Shown here: piece by piece, positions 9,135-22,823 of the stretch
Layout: each line of letters begins with the position of its first letter
Numbering within the stretch: the stretch's first letter is position 1
Source of the DNA: Auanema rhodensis
Taxonomy: Eukaryota; Nematoda; Chromadorea; Rhabditida; Rhabditidae
DNA: 64,000 nucleotides
Direction of reading: 5' to 3'
Assembly: GCA_964057225.1 (NCBI GenBank)
Contig: OZ059894.1
Span: forward strand, 1,364,001 to 1,428,000
Translations under genes and position numbers: made by a program
The notes under the pieces: generated by a model
What the model was told of the DNA's origin: nothing
Seen by the model: only the letters and a program-made list of their open reading frames with translations
Database searches by the model: none

Positions 9135-11240
9135 GGCAAAGACGATGGACAATGTTATTCAACGAAAAAATTAATTCTTCAGGGTGAAAATCGAGGATAT
9201 AAGTGTGAACTTATATCAGTTGATATCTCGGTGCATTTTTAAGCTAGCGCAAATCTGATAACACAGATCGACGCAGCTTGAAAATCCGCATCGAATGCAC
9301 TATACTACATTGAGGAACGCTTAATACAAAAATTAGTTATGATCGTTTGAAAAATGATGCATTAGTGTATGTTGAGTTTCCATGTACACTCAACATAGCT
9401 TCCAAAAACATTTTGACAAAAATTTTTTCGAAAAATTTCAAAATAATTTAGCAGAAAGTAGATGTTTTTAGATTCCTTTTTTTAAGGCAAAGACGATGGA
9501 CAATGTTATTCAACGAAAAAATTAATTCTTCAGGGTGAAAATCGAGGATATAAGTGTGAACTTATATCAGTTGATATCTCGGTGCATTTTTAAGCTAGCG
9601 CAAATCTGATAACACAGATCGACGCAGCTTGAAAATCCGCATCGAATGCACTATACTACTTTGAGAAACGCTTAATACAAAAATCAGTTATGATCGTTTG
9701 AAAAATGATGCATTAGTGTATGTTGAGTTTCCATGTACACTCAACATTGCTTCCAAAAACATTTTGACAAAAATTTTCTCGAAAAATTTCAAAATAATTT
9801 AGCAAAAAGTAGATGTTTTTAGATTCCTTTTTTCAAGGCGAAGACGATGGACAATGTTATTCAACGAAAAAATTAATTCTTCAGGGTGAAAATCGAGGAT
9901 ATAAGTGTGAACTTATATCAGTTGATATCTCGGTGCATTTTTAAGCTAGCGCAAATCTGATAACACAGATCGACGCAGCTTGAAAATCCGCATCGAATGC
10001 ACTATACTACTTTGAGAAACGCTTAATACAAAAATTAGTTATGATCGTTTGAAAAATGATGCATTAGTGTATGTTGAGTTTCCATGTACACTCAACATAG
10101 CTTCCAAAAACATTTTGACAAAATTTTTTTCGAAAAATTTCAAAATAATTTAGCAGAAAGTAGATGTTTTTAGATTCCTTTTTTTAAGGCAAAGACGACG
10201 GACAATGTTATTCAACGAAAAAATTAATTCTTCAGGGTGAAAATCGAGGATATAAGTGTGAACTTATATCAGTTGATATCTCGGTGCATTTTTAAGCTAG
10301 CGCAAATCTGATAACACAGATCGACGCAGCTTGAAAATCCGCATCGAATGCACTATACTACTTTGAGAAACGCTTAATACAAAAATTAGTTATGATCGTT
10401 TGAAAAATGATGCATTAGTGTATGTTGAGTTTCCATGTACACTCAACATAGCTTCCAAAAACATTTTGACAAAAATTTTTTCGAAAAATTTCAAAATAAT
10501 TTAGCAGAAAGTAGATGTTTTTAGATTCCTTTTTTTAAGGCAAAGACGATAGACAATGTTATTCAACGAAAAAATTAATTCTTCAGGGTGAAAATCGAGG
10601 ATATAAGTGTGAACTTATATCACTTGATATCTCGGTGCATTTTTAAGCTAGCGCAAATCTGATAACACAGATCGACGCAGCTTGAAAATCCGCATCGAAT
10701 GCATTATACTACTTTGAGAAACGCTTAATACAAAAATTAGTTATGATCGTTTGAAAAATGATGCATTAGTGTATGTTGAGTTTCCATGTACACTCAACAT
10801 AGCTTCCAAAAACATTTTGACAAAATTTTTTTCGAAAAATTTCAAAATAATTTAGCAGAAAGTAGATGTTTTTAGATTCCTTTTTTTAAGGCAAAGACGA
10901 CTGACAATGTTATTCAACGAAAAAATTAATTCTTCAGGGTGAAAATCGAGGATATAAGTGTGAACTTATATCAGTTGATATCTCGGTGCATTTTTAAGCT
11001 AGCGCAAATCTGATAACACAGATCGACGCAGCTTGAAAATCCGCATCGAATGCACTATACTACTTTGAGAAACGCTTAATACAAAAATTAGTTATGATCG
11101 TTTGAAAAATGATGCATTAGTGTATGTTGAGTTTCCATGTACACTCAACATAGCTTCCAAAAACATTTTGACAAAAATTTTTTCGAAAAATTTCTAAATA
11201 ATTTAGCAGAAAGTAGATGTTTTTAGATTCCTTTTTTTAA
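9135..11240. repeat. domain D-like patch of six monomers inside domain B
   Basis: Monomers k26-k31 end in the T-tract form ttcctttttttaa, and five of the six have the aaaataatttagcagaaag tail. This combination is otherwise seen only after 37215. Further rare markers are shared with domain D: aaaatcagtt (9684), the ggcgaagacg head (9837), the long T-run before CGAAAAA (10124 and 10824) and gacgacggac (10197). Private changes include gacgatagac, gacgactgac, tcacttgat (10622) and tttctaaata (11194). It may be a relic of the segment that seeded domain D, or a copy transferred back from it. Confidence 0.7.
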
Positions 11241-11591
11241 GGCAAAGACGATAGACAATGTTATTCAACGAAAAAATTAATTCTTCAGGGTGAAAATCGA
11301 GGATATAAGTGTGAACTTATATCAGTTGATATCTCGGTGCATTTTTAAGCTAGCGCAAATCTGATAACACAGATCGACGCAGCTTGAAAATCCGCATCGA
11401 ATGCACTATACTACATTGAGGAACGCTTAATACAAAAATTAGTTATGATCGTTTGAAAAATGATGCATTAGTGTATGTTGAGTTTCCATGTACACTCAAC
11501 ATTGCTTCCAAAAACATTTTGACAAAAATTTTTTCGAAAAATTTCAGAATAATTTAGCAGAAAGTAGATGTTTTTAGATTCCTTTTTTCAA

Positions 11592-13697
11592 GGCAAAGAC
11601 GATGGACAATGTTATTCAACGAAAAAATTAATTCTTCAGGGTGAAAATCGAGGATATAAGTGTGAACTTATATCAGTTGATATCTCGGTGCATTTTTAAG
11701 CTAGCGCAAATCTGATAACACAGATCGACGCAGCTTGAAAATCCGCATCGAATGCACTATACTACTTTGAGAAACGCTTAATACAAAAATTAGTTATGAT
11801 CGTTTGAAAAATGATGCATTAGTGTATGTTGAGTTTCCATGTACACTCAACATAGCTTCCAAAAACATTTTGACAAAAATTTTTTCGAAAAATTTCAGAA
11901 TAATTTAGCAAAAAGTAGATGTTTTTAGATTTCTTTTTTTAAGGCAAAGACGATGGACAATGTTATTCAACGAAAAAATTAATTCTTCAGGGTGAAAATC
12001 GAGGATATAAGTGTGAACTTATATCAGTTGATATCTCGGTGCATTTTTAAGCTAGCGCAAATCTGATAACACAGATCGACGCAGCTTGAAAATCCGCATC
12101 GAATGCACTATACTACTTTGAGAAACGCTTAATACAAAAATTAGTTATGATCGTTTGAAAAATGATGCATTAGTGTATGTTGAGTTTCCATGTACACTCA
12201 ACATTGCTTCCAAAAACATTTTGACAAAAATTTTTTCGAAAAATTTCAGAATATTTTAGCAAAAAGTAGATGTTTTTAGATTCCTTTTTTCAATGCAAAG
12301 ACGATGGACAATGTTATTCAACGAAAAAATTAATTCTTCAGGGTGAAAATCGAGGATATAAGTGTGAACTTATATCAGTTGATATCTCGGTGCATTTTTA
12401 AGCTAGCGCAAATCTGATAACACAGATCGACGCAGCTTGAAAATCCGCATCGAATGCACTATACTACATTGAGGAACGCTTAATACAAAAATTAGTTATG
12501 ATCGTTTGAAAAATGATGCATTAGTGTATGTTGAGTTTCCATGTACACTCAACATAGCTTCCAAAAACATTTTGACAAAAATTTTTTCGAAAAATTTCAG
12601 AATAATTTAGCAAAAAGTAGATGTTTTTAGATTTCTTTTTTTGAGGCAAAGACGATGGACAATGTTATTCAACGAAAAAATTAATTCTTCAGGGTGAAAA
12701 TCGAGGATATAAGTGTGAACTTATATCAGTTGATATCTCGGTGCATTTTTAAGCTAGCGCAAATCTGATAACACAGATCGACGCAGCTTGAAAATCCGCA
12801 TCGAATGCACTATACTACATTGAGGAACGCTTAATACAAAAATTAGTTATGATCGTTTGAAAAATGATGCATTAGTGTATGTTGAGTTTCCATGTACACT
12901 CAACATTGCTTCCAAAAACATTTTGACAAAAATTTTTTCGAAAAATTTCAAATTAATTTAGCAGAATGTATATGTTTTTAGATTCCTTTTTTCAAGGCAA
13001 AGACGATGGACAATGTTATTCAACGAAAAAATTAATTCTTCAGGGTGAAAATCGAGGATATAAGTGTGAACTTATATCAGTTGATATCTCGGTGCATTTT
13101 TAAGCTAGCGCAAATCTGATAACACAGATCGACGCAGCTTAAAAATCCGCATCGAATGCACTATACTACATTGAGGAACGCTTAATACAAAAATTAGTTA
13201 TGATCGTTTGAAAAATGATGCATTAGTGTATGTTGAGTTTCCATGTACACTCAACATTGCTTCCAAAAACATTTTGACAAAAATTTTTTCGAAAAATTTC
13301 AGAATAATTTAGCAAAAAGTAGATGTTTTTAGATTTCTTTTTTCAAGGCAAAGACGATGGACAATGTTATTCAACGAAAAAATTAATTCTTCAGGGTGAA
13401 AATCGAGGATATAAGTGTGAACTTATATCAGTTGATATCTCGGTGCATTTTTAAGCTAGCGCAAATCTGATAACACAGATCGACGCAGCTTGAAAATCCG
13501 CATCGAATGCACTATACTACTTTGAGAAACGCTTAATACAAAAATTAGTTATGATCGTTTGAAAAATGATGCATTAGTGTATGTTGAGTTTCCATGTACA
13601 CTCAACATTGCTTCCAAAAACATTTTGACAAAAATTTTTTCGAAAAATTTCAAATCAATTTAGCAGAAAGTATATGTTTTTAGATTCCTTTTTTCAA
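11592..13697. repeat. partial copy of the 5.6-8.1 kb segment
   Basis: Monomers k33-k38 follow the variant order of k16-k22 (5624-8081). Both contain the rare ending ttttttgaggc, at about 6675 and 12643, followed downstream by an aaattaa tail and then an aaatcaa tail. The later segment is one monomer shorter. Its copy at 12645-12995 has the upstream marker of k19 (acattgagg) and the downstream tail of k20 (aaattaa), as expected for a one-monomer deletion by recombination between adjacent copies. Markers in k33 and k34 differ slightly from k16 and k17, so the duplication is not recent. Confidence 0.6.
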
Positions 13698-14399
13698 GGC
13701 AAAGACGATGGACAATGTTAGTCAACGAAAAAATTAATTCTTCAGGGTGAAAATCGAGGATATAAGTGTGAACTTATATCAGTTGATATCTCGGTGCATT
13801 TTTAAGCTAGCGCAAATCTGATAACACAGATCGACGCAGCTTGAAAATCCGCATCGAATGCACTATACTACTTTGAGAAACGCTTAATACAAAAATTAGT
13901 TATGATCGTTTGAAAAATGATGCATTAGTGTATGTTGAGTTTCCATGTACACTCAACATTGCTTCCAAAAACATTTTGACAAAAATTTTTTCGAAAAATT
14001 TCAAATTAATTTAGCAGAATGTATATGTTTTTAGATTCCTTTTTTCAAGGCAAAGACGATGGACAATGTTATTCAACGAAAAAATTAATTCTTCAGGGTG
14101 AAAATCGAGGATATAAGTGTGAACTTATATCAGTTGATATCTCGGTGCATTTTTAAGCTAGCGCAAATCTGATAACACAGATCGACGCAGCTTAAAAATC
14201 CGCATCGAATGCACTATACTACATTGAGGAACGCTTAATACAAAAATTAGTTATGATCGTTTGAAAAATGATGCATTAGTGTATGTTGAGTTTCCATGTA
14301 CACTCAACATTGCTTCCAAAAACATTTTGACAAAAATTTTTTCGAAAAATTTCAGAATAATTTAGCAAAAAGTAGATGTTTTTAGATTTCTTTTTTCAA

Positions 14400-16505
14400 G
14401 GCAAAGACGATGGACAATGTTATTCAACGAAAAAATTAATTCTTCAGGGTGAAAATCGAGGATATAAGTGTGAACTTATATCAGTTGATATCTCGGTGCA
14501 TTTTTAAGCTAGCGCAAATCTGATAACACAGATCGACGCAGCTTGAAAATCCGCATCGAATGCACTATACTACTTTGAGAAACGCTTAATACAAAAATTA
14601 GTTATGATCGTTTGAAAAATGATGCATTAGTGTATGTTGAGTTTCCATGTACACTCAACATTGCTTCCAAAAACATTTTGACAAAAATTTTTTCGAAAAA
14701 TTTCAAATCAATTTAGCAGAAAGTATATGTTTTTAGATTCCTTTTTTCAAGTCAAAGACGATGGACAATGTTAGTCAACGAAAAAATTAATTCTTCAGGG
14801 TGAAAATCGAGGATATAAGTGTGAACTTATATCAGTTGATATCTCGGTGCATTTTTAAGCTAGCGCAAATCTGATAACACAGATCGACGCAGCTTAAAAA
14901 TCCGCATCGAATGCACTATACTACTTTGAGAAACGCTTAATACAAAAATTAGTTATGATCGTTTGAAAAATGATGCATTAGTGTATGTTGAGTTTCCATG
15001 TACACTCAACATTGCTTCCAAAAACATTTTGACAAAAATTTTTTCGAAAAATTTCAGAATAATTTAGCAAAAAGTAGATGTTTTTAGATTTCTTTTTTCA
15101 AGGCAAAGACGATGGACAATGTTATTCAACGAAAAAATTAATTCTTCAGGGTGAAAATCGAGGATATAAGTGTGAACTTATATCAGTTGATATCTCGGTG
15201 CATTTTTAAGCTAGCGCAAATCTGATAACACAGATCGACGCAGCTTGAAAATCCGCATCGAATGCACTATACTACTTTGAGAAACGCTTAATACAAAAAT
15301 TAGTTATGATCGTTTGAAAAATGATGCATTAGTGTATGTTGAGTTTCCATGTACACTCAACATTGCTTCCAAAAACATTTTGACAAAAATTTTTTCGAAA
15401 AATTTCAAATCAATTTAGCAGAAAGTATATGTTTTTAGATTCCTTTTTTCAAGTCAAAGACGATGGACAATGTTAGTCAACGAAAAAATTAATTCTTCAG
15501 GGTGAAAATCGAGGATATAAGTGTGAACTTATATCAGTTGATATCTCGGTGCATTTTTAAGCTAGCGCAAATCTGATAACACAGATCGACGCAGCTTAAA
15601 AATCCGCATCGAATGCACTATACTACTTTGAGAAACGCTTAATACAAAAATTAGTTATGATCGTTTGAAAAATGATGCATTAGTGTATGTTGAGTTTCCA
15701 TGTACACTCAACATTGCTTCCAAAAACATTTTGACAAAAATTTTTTCGAAAAATTTCAGAATAATTTAGCAAAAAGTAGATGTTTTTAGATTTCTTTTTT
15801 CAAGGCAAAGACGATGGACAATGTTATTCAACGAAAAAATTAATTCTTCAGGGTGAAAATCGAGGATATAAGTGTGAACTTATATCAGTTGATATCTCGG
15901 TGCATTTTTAAGCTAGCGCAAATCTGATAACACAGATCGACGCAGCTTGAAAATCCGCATCGAATGCACTATACTACTTTGAGAAACGCTTAATACAAAA
16001 ATTAGTTATGATCGTTTGAAAAATGATGCATTAGTGTATGTTGAGTTTCCATGTACACTCAACATTGCTTCCAAAAACATTTTGACAAAAATTTTTTCGA
16101 AAAATTTCAAATCAATTTAGCAGAAAGTATATGTTTTTAGATTCCTTTTTTCAAGTCAAAGACGATGGACAATGTTAGTCAACGAAAAAATTAATTCTTC
16201 AGGGTGAAAATCGAGGATATAAGTGTGAACTTATATCAGTTGATATCTCGGTGCATTTTTAAGCTAGCGCAAATCTGATAACACAGATCGACGCAGCTTA
16301 AAAATCCGCATCGAATGCACTATACTACATTGAGGAACGCTTAATACAAAAATTAGTTATGATCGTTTGAAAAATGATGCATTAGTGTATGTTGAGTTTC
16401 CATGTACACTCAACATTGCTTCCAAAAACATTTTGACAAAAATTTTTTCGAAAAATTTCAAATTAATTTAGCAGAATGTATATGTTTTTAGATTCCTTTT
16501 TTCAA
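14400..16505. repeat. 702-bp dimer higher-order repeat, about three copies
   Basis: Two monomer types alternate. One has an actttgaga site, an aaatcaa tail and an ending followed by aagtc. The other starts gtcaaagacg, carries gttagtcaac and cagcttaaaaat, and has an agaataa tail. The aagtcaaag junctions lie at 14751, 15453 and 16155, exactly 702 apart. The last second-type copy (16155) switches to acattgagg and an aaattaa tail with gcagaatgta, shared with copies whose tails are at 12961 and 14014. Confidence 0.85.
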
Positions 16506-17207
16506 GGCAAAGACGATGGACAATGTTATTCAACGAAAAAATTAATTCTTCAGGGTGAAAATCGAGGATATAAGTGTGAACTTATATCAGTTGATATCTC
16601 GGTGCATTTTTAAGCTAGCGCAAATCTGATAACACAGATCGACGCAGCTTAAAAATCCGCATCGAATGCACTATACTACATTGAGGAACGCTTAATACAA
16701 AAATTAGTTATGATCGTTTGAAAAATGATGCATTAGTGTATGTTGAGTTTCCATGTACACTCAACATTGCTTCCAAAAACATTTTGACAAAAATTTTTTC
16801 GAAAAATTTCAGAATAATTTAGCAAAAAGTAGATGTTTTTAGATTCCTTTTTTCAAGGCAAAGACGATGGACAATGTTATTCAACGAAAAAATTAATTCT
16901 TCAGGGTGAAAATCGAGGATATAAGTGTGAACTTATATCAGTTGATATCTCGGTGCATTTTTAAGCTAGCGCAAATCTGATAACACAGATCGACGCAGCT
17001 TGAAAATCCGCATCGAATGCACTATACTACTTTGAGAAACGCTTAATACAAAAATTAGTTATGATCGTTTGAAAAATGATGCATTAGTGTATGTTGAGTT
17101 TCCATGTACACTCAACATTGCTTCCAAAAACATTTTGACAAAAATTTTTTCGAAAAATTTCAAATCAATTTAGCAGAAAGTATATGTTTTTAGATTCCTT
17201 TTTTCAA

Positions 17208-20200
17208 GGCAAAGACGATGGACAATGTTAGTCAACGAAAAAATTAATTCTTCAGGGTGAAAATCGAGGATATAAGTGTGAACTTATATCAGTTGATATC
17301 TCGGTGCATTTTTAAGCTAGCGCAAATCTGATAACACAGATCGACGCAGCTTGAAAATCCGCATCGAATGCACTATACTACATTGAGGAACGTTTAATAC
17401 AAAAATTAGTTATGATCGTTTGAAAAATGATGCATTAGTGTATGTTGAGTTTCCATGTACACTCCACATTGCTTCCAAAAACATTTTGACAAAAATTTTT
17501 TTGAAAAATTTCAAAATAATTTAGCAGAAAGTAGATGTTTTTAGATTCCTTTTTTCAAGGCAAAGACGATGGACAATGTTATTCAACGAAAAAATTAATT
17601 CTTCAGGGAGAAAATCGAGGATATAAGTGTTAACTTATATCAGTTGATATCTCGGTGCATTTTTAAGCTAGCGCAAATCTGATAACACAGATCGACGCAG
17701 CTTGAAAATCCGCATCGAATGCACTATACTACATTGAGGAACGCTTAATACAAAAATTAGTTATGATCGTTTGAAAAATGATGCATTAGTGTATGTTGAG
17801 TTTCCATGTACACTCAACATTGCTTCCAAAAACATTTTGACAAAAATTTTTTCGAAAAATTTCAGAATATTTTAGCAAAAAGTAGATGTTTTTAGATTCC
17901 TTTTTTCAAGGCAAAGACGATGGACAATGTTATTCAACGAAAAAATTAATTCTTCAGGGTGAAAATCGAGGATATAAGTGTGAACTTATATCAGTTGATA
18001 TCTCGGTGCATTTTTAAGCTAGCGCAAATCTGATAACACAGATCGACGCAGCTTGAAAATCCGCATCTAATGCACTATACTACTTTGAGAAACGCTTGAT
18101 ACAAAAATGAGTTATGATCGTTTGAAAAATGATGCATTAGTGTATGTTGAGTTTCCATGTACACTCAACATTGCTTCCAAAAACATTTTGACAAAAATTT
18201 TTTCGAAAAATTTCAAAATAATTTAGCAAAAAGTAGATGTTTTTAGATTCTTTTTTTCAAGGCGAAGACGATCGACAATGTTATTCAACGAAAAAATTAA
18301 TTCTTCAGGGTGAAAATCGAGGATATAAGTGTGAACTTATATCAGTTGATATCTCGGTGCATTTTTAAGCTAGCGCAAATCTGATAACACAGATCGACGC
18401 AGCTTAAAAATCCGCATCGAATGCACTATACTTCATTGAGGAACGCTTAATACAAAAATTAGTTATGATCGTTTGAAAAATGATGCATTAGTGTATGTTG
18501 AGTTTCCATGTACACTCAACATTGCTTCCAAAAACATTTTGACAAAAATTTTTTCGAAAAATTTCAAATCAATTTAGCAGAAAGTATATGTTTTTAGATT
18601 CCTTTTTTCAAGGCAAAGACGATGGACAATGTTAGTCAACGAAAAAATTAATTCTTCAGGGTGAAAATCGAGGATATAAGTGTGAACTTATATCAGTTGA
18701 TATCTCGGTGCATTTTTAAGCTAGCGCAAATCTGATAACACAGATCGACGCAGCTTAAAAATCCGCATCGAATGCACTATACTACATTGAGGAACGCTTA
18801 ATACAAAAATTAGTTATGATCGTTTGAAAAATGATGCATTAGTGTATGTTGAGTTTCCATGTACACTCAACATTGCTTCCAAAAACATTTTGACAAAAAT
18901 TTTTTCGAAAAATTTCAAATCAATTTAGCAGAAAGTATATGTTTTTAGATTCCTTTTTTCAAGGCAAAGACGATGGACAATGTTAGTCAACGAAAAAATT
19001 AATTCTTCAGGGTGAAAATCGAGGATATAAGTGTGAACTTATATCAGTTGATATCTCGGTGCATTTTTAAGCTAGCGCAAATCTGATAACACAGATCGAC
19101 GCAGCTTGAAAATCCGCATCGAATGCACTATACTACATTGAGGAACGTTTAATACAAAAATTAGTTATGATCGTTTGAAAAATGATGCATTAGTGTATGT
19201 TGAGTTTCCATGTACACTCCACATTGCTTCCAAAAACATTTTGACAAAAATTTTTTCGAAAAATTTCAAAATAATTTAGCAGAAAGTAGATGTTTTTAGA
19301 TTCCTTTTTTCAAGGCAAAGACGATGGACAATGTTATTCAACGAAAAAATTAATTCTTCAGGGAGAAAATCGAGGATATAAGTGTTAACTTATATCAGTT
19401 GATATCTCGGTGCATTTTTAAGCTAGCGCAAATCTGATAACACAGATCGACGCAGCTTGAAAATCCGCATCGAATGCACTATACTACATTGAGGAACGCT
19501 TAATACAAAAATTAGTTATGATCGTTTGAAAAATGATGCATTAGTGTATGTTGAGTTTCCATGTACACTCAACATTGCTTCCAAAAACATTTTGACAAAA
19601 ATTTTTTCGAAAAATTTCAAAATATTTTAGCAAAAAGTAGATGTTTTTAGATTCCTTTTTTCAAGGCAAAGACGATGGACAATGTTATTCAACGAAAAAA
19701 TTAATTCTTCAGGGTGAAAATCGAGGATATAAGTGTGAACTTATATCAGTTGATATCTCGGTGCATTTTTAAGCTAGCGCAAATCTGATAACACAGATCG
19801 ACGCAGCTTGAAAATCCGCATCTAATGCACTATACTACTTTGAGAAACGCTTAATACAAAAATGAGTTATGATCGTTTGAAAAATGATGCATTAGTGTAT
19901 GTTGAGTTTCCATGTACACTCAACATTGCTTCCAAAAACATTTTGACAAAAATTTTTTCGAAAAATTTCAAAATAATTTAGCAAAAAGTAGATGTTTTTA
20001 GATTCTTTTTTTCAAGGCGAAGACGATCGACAATGTTATTCAACGAAAAAATTAATTCTTCAGGGTGAAAATCGAGGATATAAGTGTGAACTTATATCAG
20101 TTGATATCTCGGTGCATTTTTAAGCTAGCGCAAATCTGATAACACAGATCGACGCAGCTTAAAAATCCGCATCGAATGCACTATACTTCATTGAGGAACG

Positions 20201-20366
20201 CTTAATACAAAAATTAGTTATGATCGTTTGAAAAATGATGCATTAGTGTATGTTGAGTTTCCATGTACACTCAACATAGCTTCCAAAAACATTTTGACAA
20301 AAATTTTTTCGAAAAATTTCAAAATAATTTAGCAAAAAGTAGATGTTTTTAGATTCCTTTTTTCAA
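17208..20366. repeat. five-monomer repeat (1755-bp offset)
   Basis: Monomers k49-k52 (17208-18611) are echoed by k54-k57 (18963-20366). The order is gttagtcaac plus cgtttaatac plus ccacattgc; cagggag plus gtgttaac; catctaatgc plus aaaatgagtt; and ggcgaagacgatcgac plus cttcattgagg. The matching landmarks are 17463/19218 and 18261/20016, both 1755 apart. Differences include cttgatac at about 18098, a lost CpG near 17502, and different tails in the last member. Confidence 0.8.
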
Positions 20367-22823
20367 GGCAAAGACGATGGACAATGTTATTCAACGAAAA
20401 AATTAATTCTTCAGGGTGAAAATCGAGGATATAAGTGTGAACTTATATCAGTTGATATCTCGGTGCATTTTTAAGCTAGCGCAAATCTGATAACACAGAT
20501 CGACGCAGCTTAAAAATCCGCATCGAATGCACTATACTACATTGAGGAACGCTTAATACAAAAATTAGTTATGATCGTTTGAAAAATGATGCATTAGTGT
20601 ATGTTGAGTTTCCATGTACACTCAACATTGCTTCCAAAAACATTTTGACAAAAATTTTTTCGAAAAATTTCAAAATAATTTAGCAGAAAGTAGATGTTTT
20701 TAGATTCCTTTTTTCAAGGCAAAGACGATGGACAATGTTATTCAACGAAAAAATTAATTCTTCAGGGAGAAAATCGAGGATATAAGTGTTAACTTATATC
20801 AGTTGATATCTCGGTGCATTTTCAAGCTAGCGCAAATCTGATAACACAGATCGACGCAGCTTGAAAATCCGCATCGAATGCACTATACTACATTGAGGAA
20901 CGCTTAATACAAAAATTAGTTATGATCGTTTGAAAAATGATGCATTAGTGTATGTTGAGTTTCCATGTACACTCAACATAGCTTCCAAAAACATTTTGAC
21001 AAAAATTTTTTCGAAAAATTTCAGAATAATTTAGCAAAAAGTAGATGTTTTTAGATTCCTTTTTTCAAGGCAAAGACGATGGACAATGTTATTCAACGAA
21101 AAAATTAATTCTTCAGGGTGAAAATCGAGGATATAAGTGTGAACTTATATCAGTTGATATCTCGGTGCATTTTTAAGCTAGCGCAAATCTGATAACACAG
21201 ATCGACGCAGCTTGAAAATCCGCATCTAATGCACTATACTACTTTGAGAAACGCTTAATACAAAAATTAGTTATGATCGTTTGAAAAATGATGCATTAGT
21301 GTATGTTGAGTTTCCATGTACACTCAACATTGCTTCCAAAAACATTTTGACAAAAATTTTTTCGAAAAATTTCAAAATAATTTAGCAAAAAGTAGATGTT
21401 TTTAGATTCCTTTTTTCAAGGCAAAGACGATGGACAATGTTATTCAACGAAAAAATTAATTCTTCAGGGTGAAAATCGAGGATATAAGTGTGAACTTATA
21501 TCAGTTGATATCTCGGTGCATTTTTAAGCTAGCGCAAATCTGATAACACAGATCGACGCAGCTTAAAAATCCGCATCGAATGCACTATACTTCATTGAGG
21601 AACGCTTAATACAAAAATTAGTTATGATCGTTTGAAAAATGATGCATTAGTGTATGTTGAGTTTCCATGTACACTCAACATAGCTTCCAAAAACATTTTG
21701 ACAAAAATTTTTTCGAAAAATTTCAAAATAATTTAGCAAAAAGTAGATGTTTTTAGATTCCTTTTTTCAAGGCAAAGACGATGGACAATGTTATTCAACG
21801 AAAAAATTAATTCTTCAGGGTGAAAATCGAGGATATAAGTGTGAACTTATATCAGTTGATATCTCGGTGCATTTTTAAGCTAGCGCAAATCTGATAACAC
21901 AGATCGACGCAGCTTGAAAATCCGCATCGAATGCACTATACTACATTGAGGAACGCTTAATACAAAAATTAGTTATGATCGTTTGAAAAATGATGCATTA
22001 GTGTATGTTGAGTTTCCATGTACACTCAACATTGCTTCCAAAAACATTTTGACAAAAATTTTTTCGAAAAATTTCAAAATAATTTAGCAAAAAGTAGATG
22101 TTTTTAGATTCCTTTTTTCAAAGCAAAGACGATGGACAATGTTATTCAACGAAAAAATTAATTCTTCAGGGTGAAAATCGAGGATATAAGTGTGAACTTA
22201 TATCAGTTGATATCTCGGTGCATTTTTAAGCTAGCGCAAATCTGATAACACAGATCGACGCAGCTTGAAAATCCGCATCTAATGCACTATACTACTTTGA
22301 GAAACGCTTAATACAAAAATGAGTTATGATCGTTTGAAAAATGATGCATTAGTGTATGTTGAGTTTCCATGTACACTCAACATTGCTTCCAAAAACATTT
22401 TGACAAAAATTTTTTCGAAAAATTTCAAAATAATTTAGCAAAAAGTAGATGTTTTTAGATTCTTTTTTTCAAGGCAAAGACGATGGACAATGTTATTCAA
22501 CGAAAAAATTAATTCTTCAGGGTGAAAATCGAGGATATAAGTGTGAATTTATATCAGTTGATATCTCGGTGCATTTTTAAGCTAGCGCAAATCTGATAAC
22601 ACAGATCGACGCAGCTTGAAAATCCGCATCGAATGCACTATACTACTTTGAGAAACGCTTAATACAAAAATTAGTTATGATCGTTTGAAAAATGATGCAT
22701 TAGTGTATGTTGAGTTTCCATGTACACTCAACATTGCTTCCAAAAACATTTTGACAAAAATTTTTTCGAAAAATTTCAAATTAATTTAGCAGAAAGTATA
22801 TGTTTTTAGATTCCTTTTTTCAA

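Larger units (their letters stand above)
7028..17207. repeat. haplotype domain B (29 monomers)
   Basis: The domain opens with the first copy carrying aaattaatttagcagaaag and the atatg change. Tails aaattaa and aaatcaa alternate with agaataa tails. The head marker gttagtcaac (T>G) first appears at 13717 and the gtcaaagacg head at 14751; both are confined to this domain and the start of domain C. Two stretches do not fit: 9135-11240 resembles domain D, and 11592-12644 resembles domain A. The domain is therefore a mosaic and not a single expansion. Confidence 0.65.
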
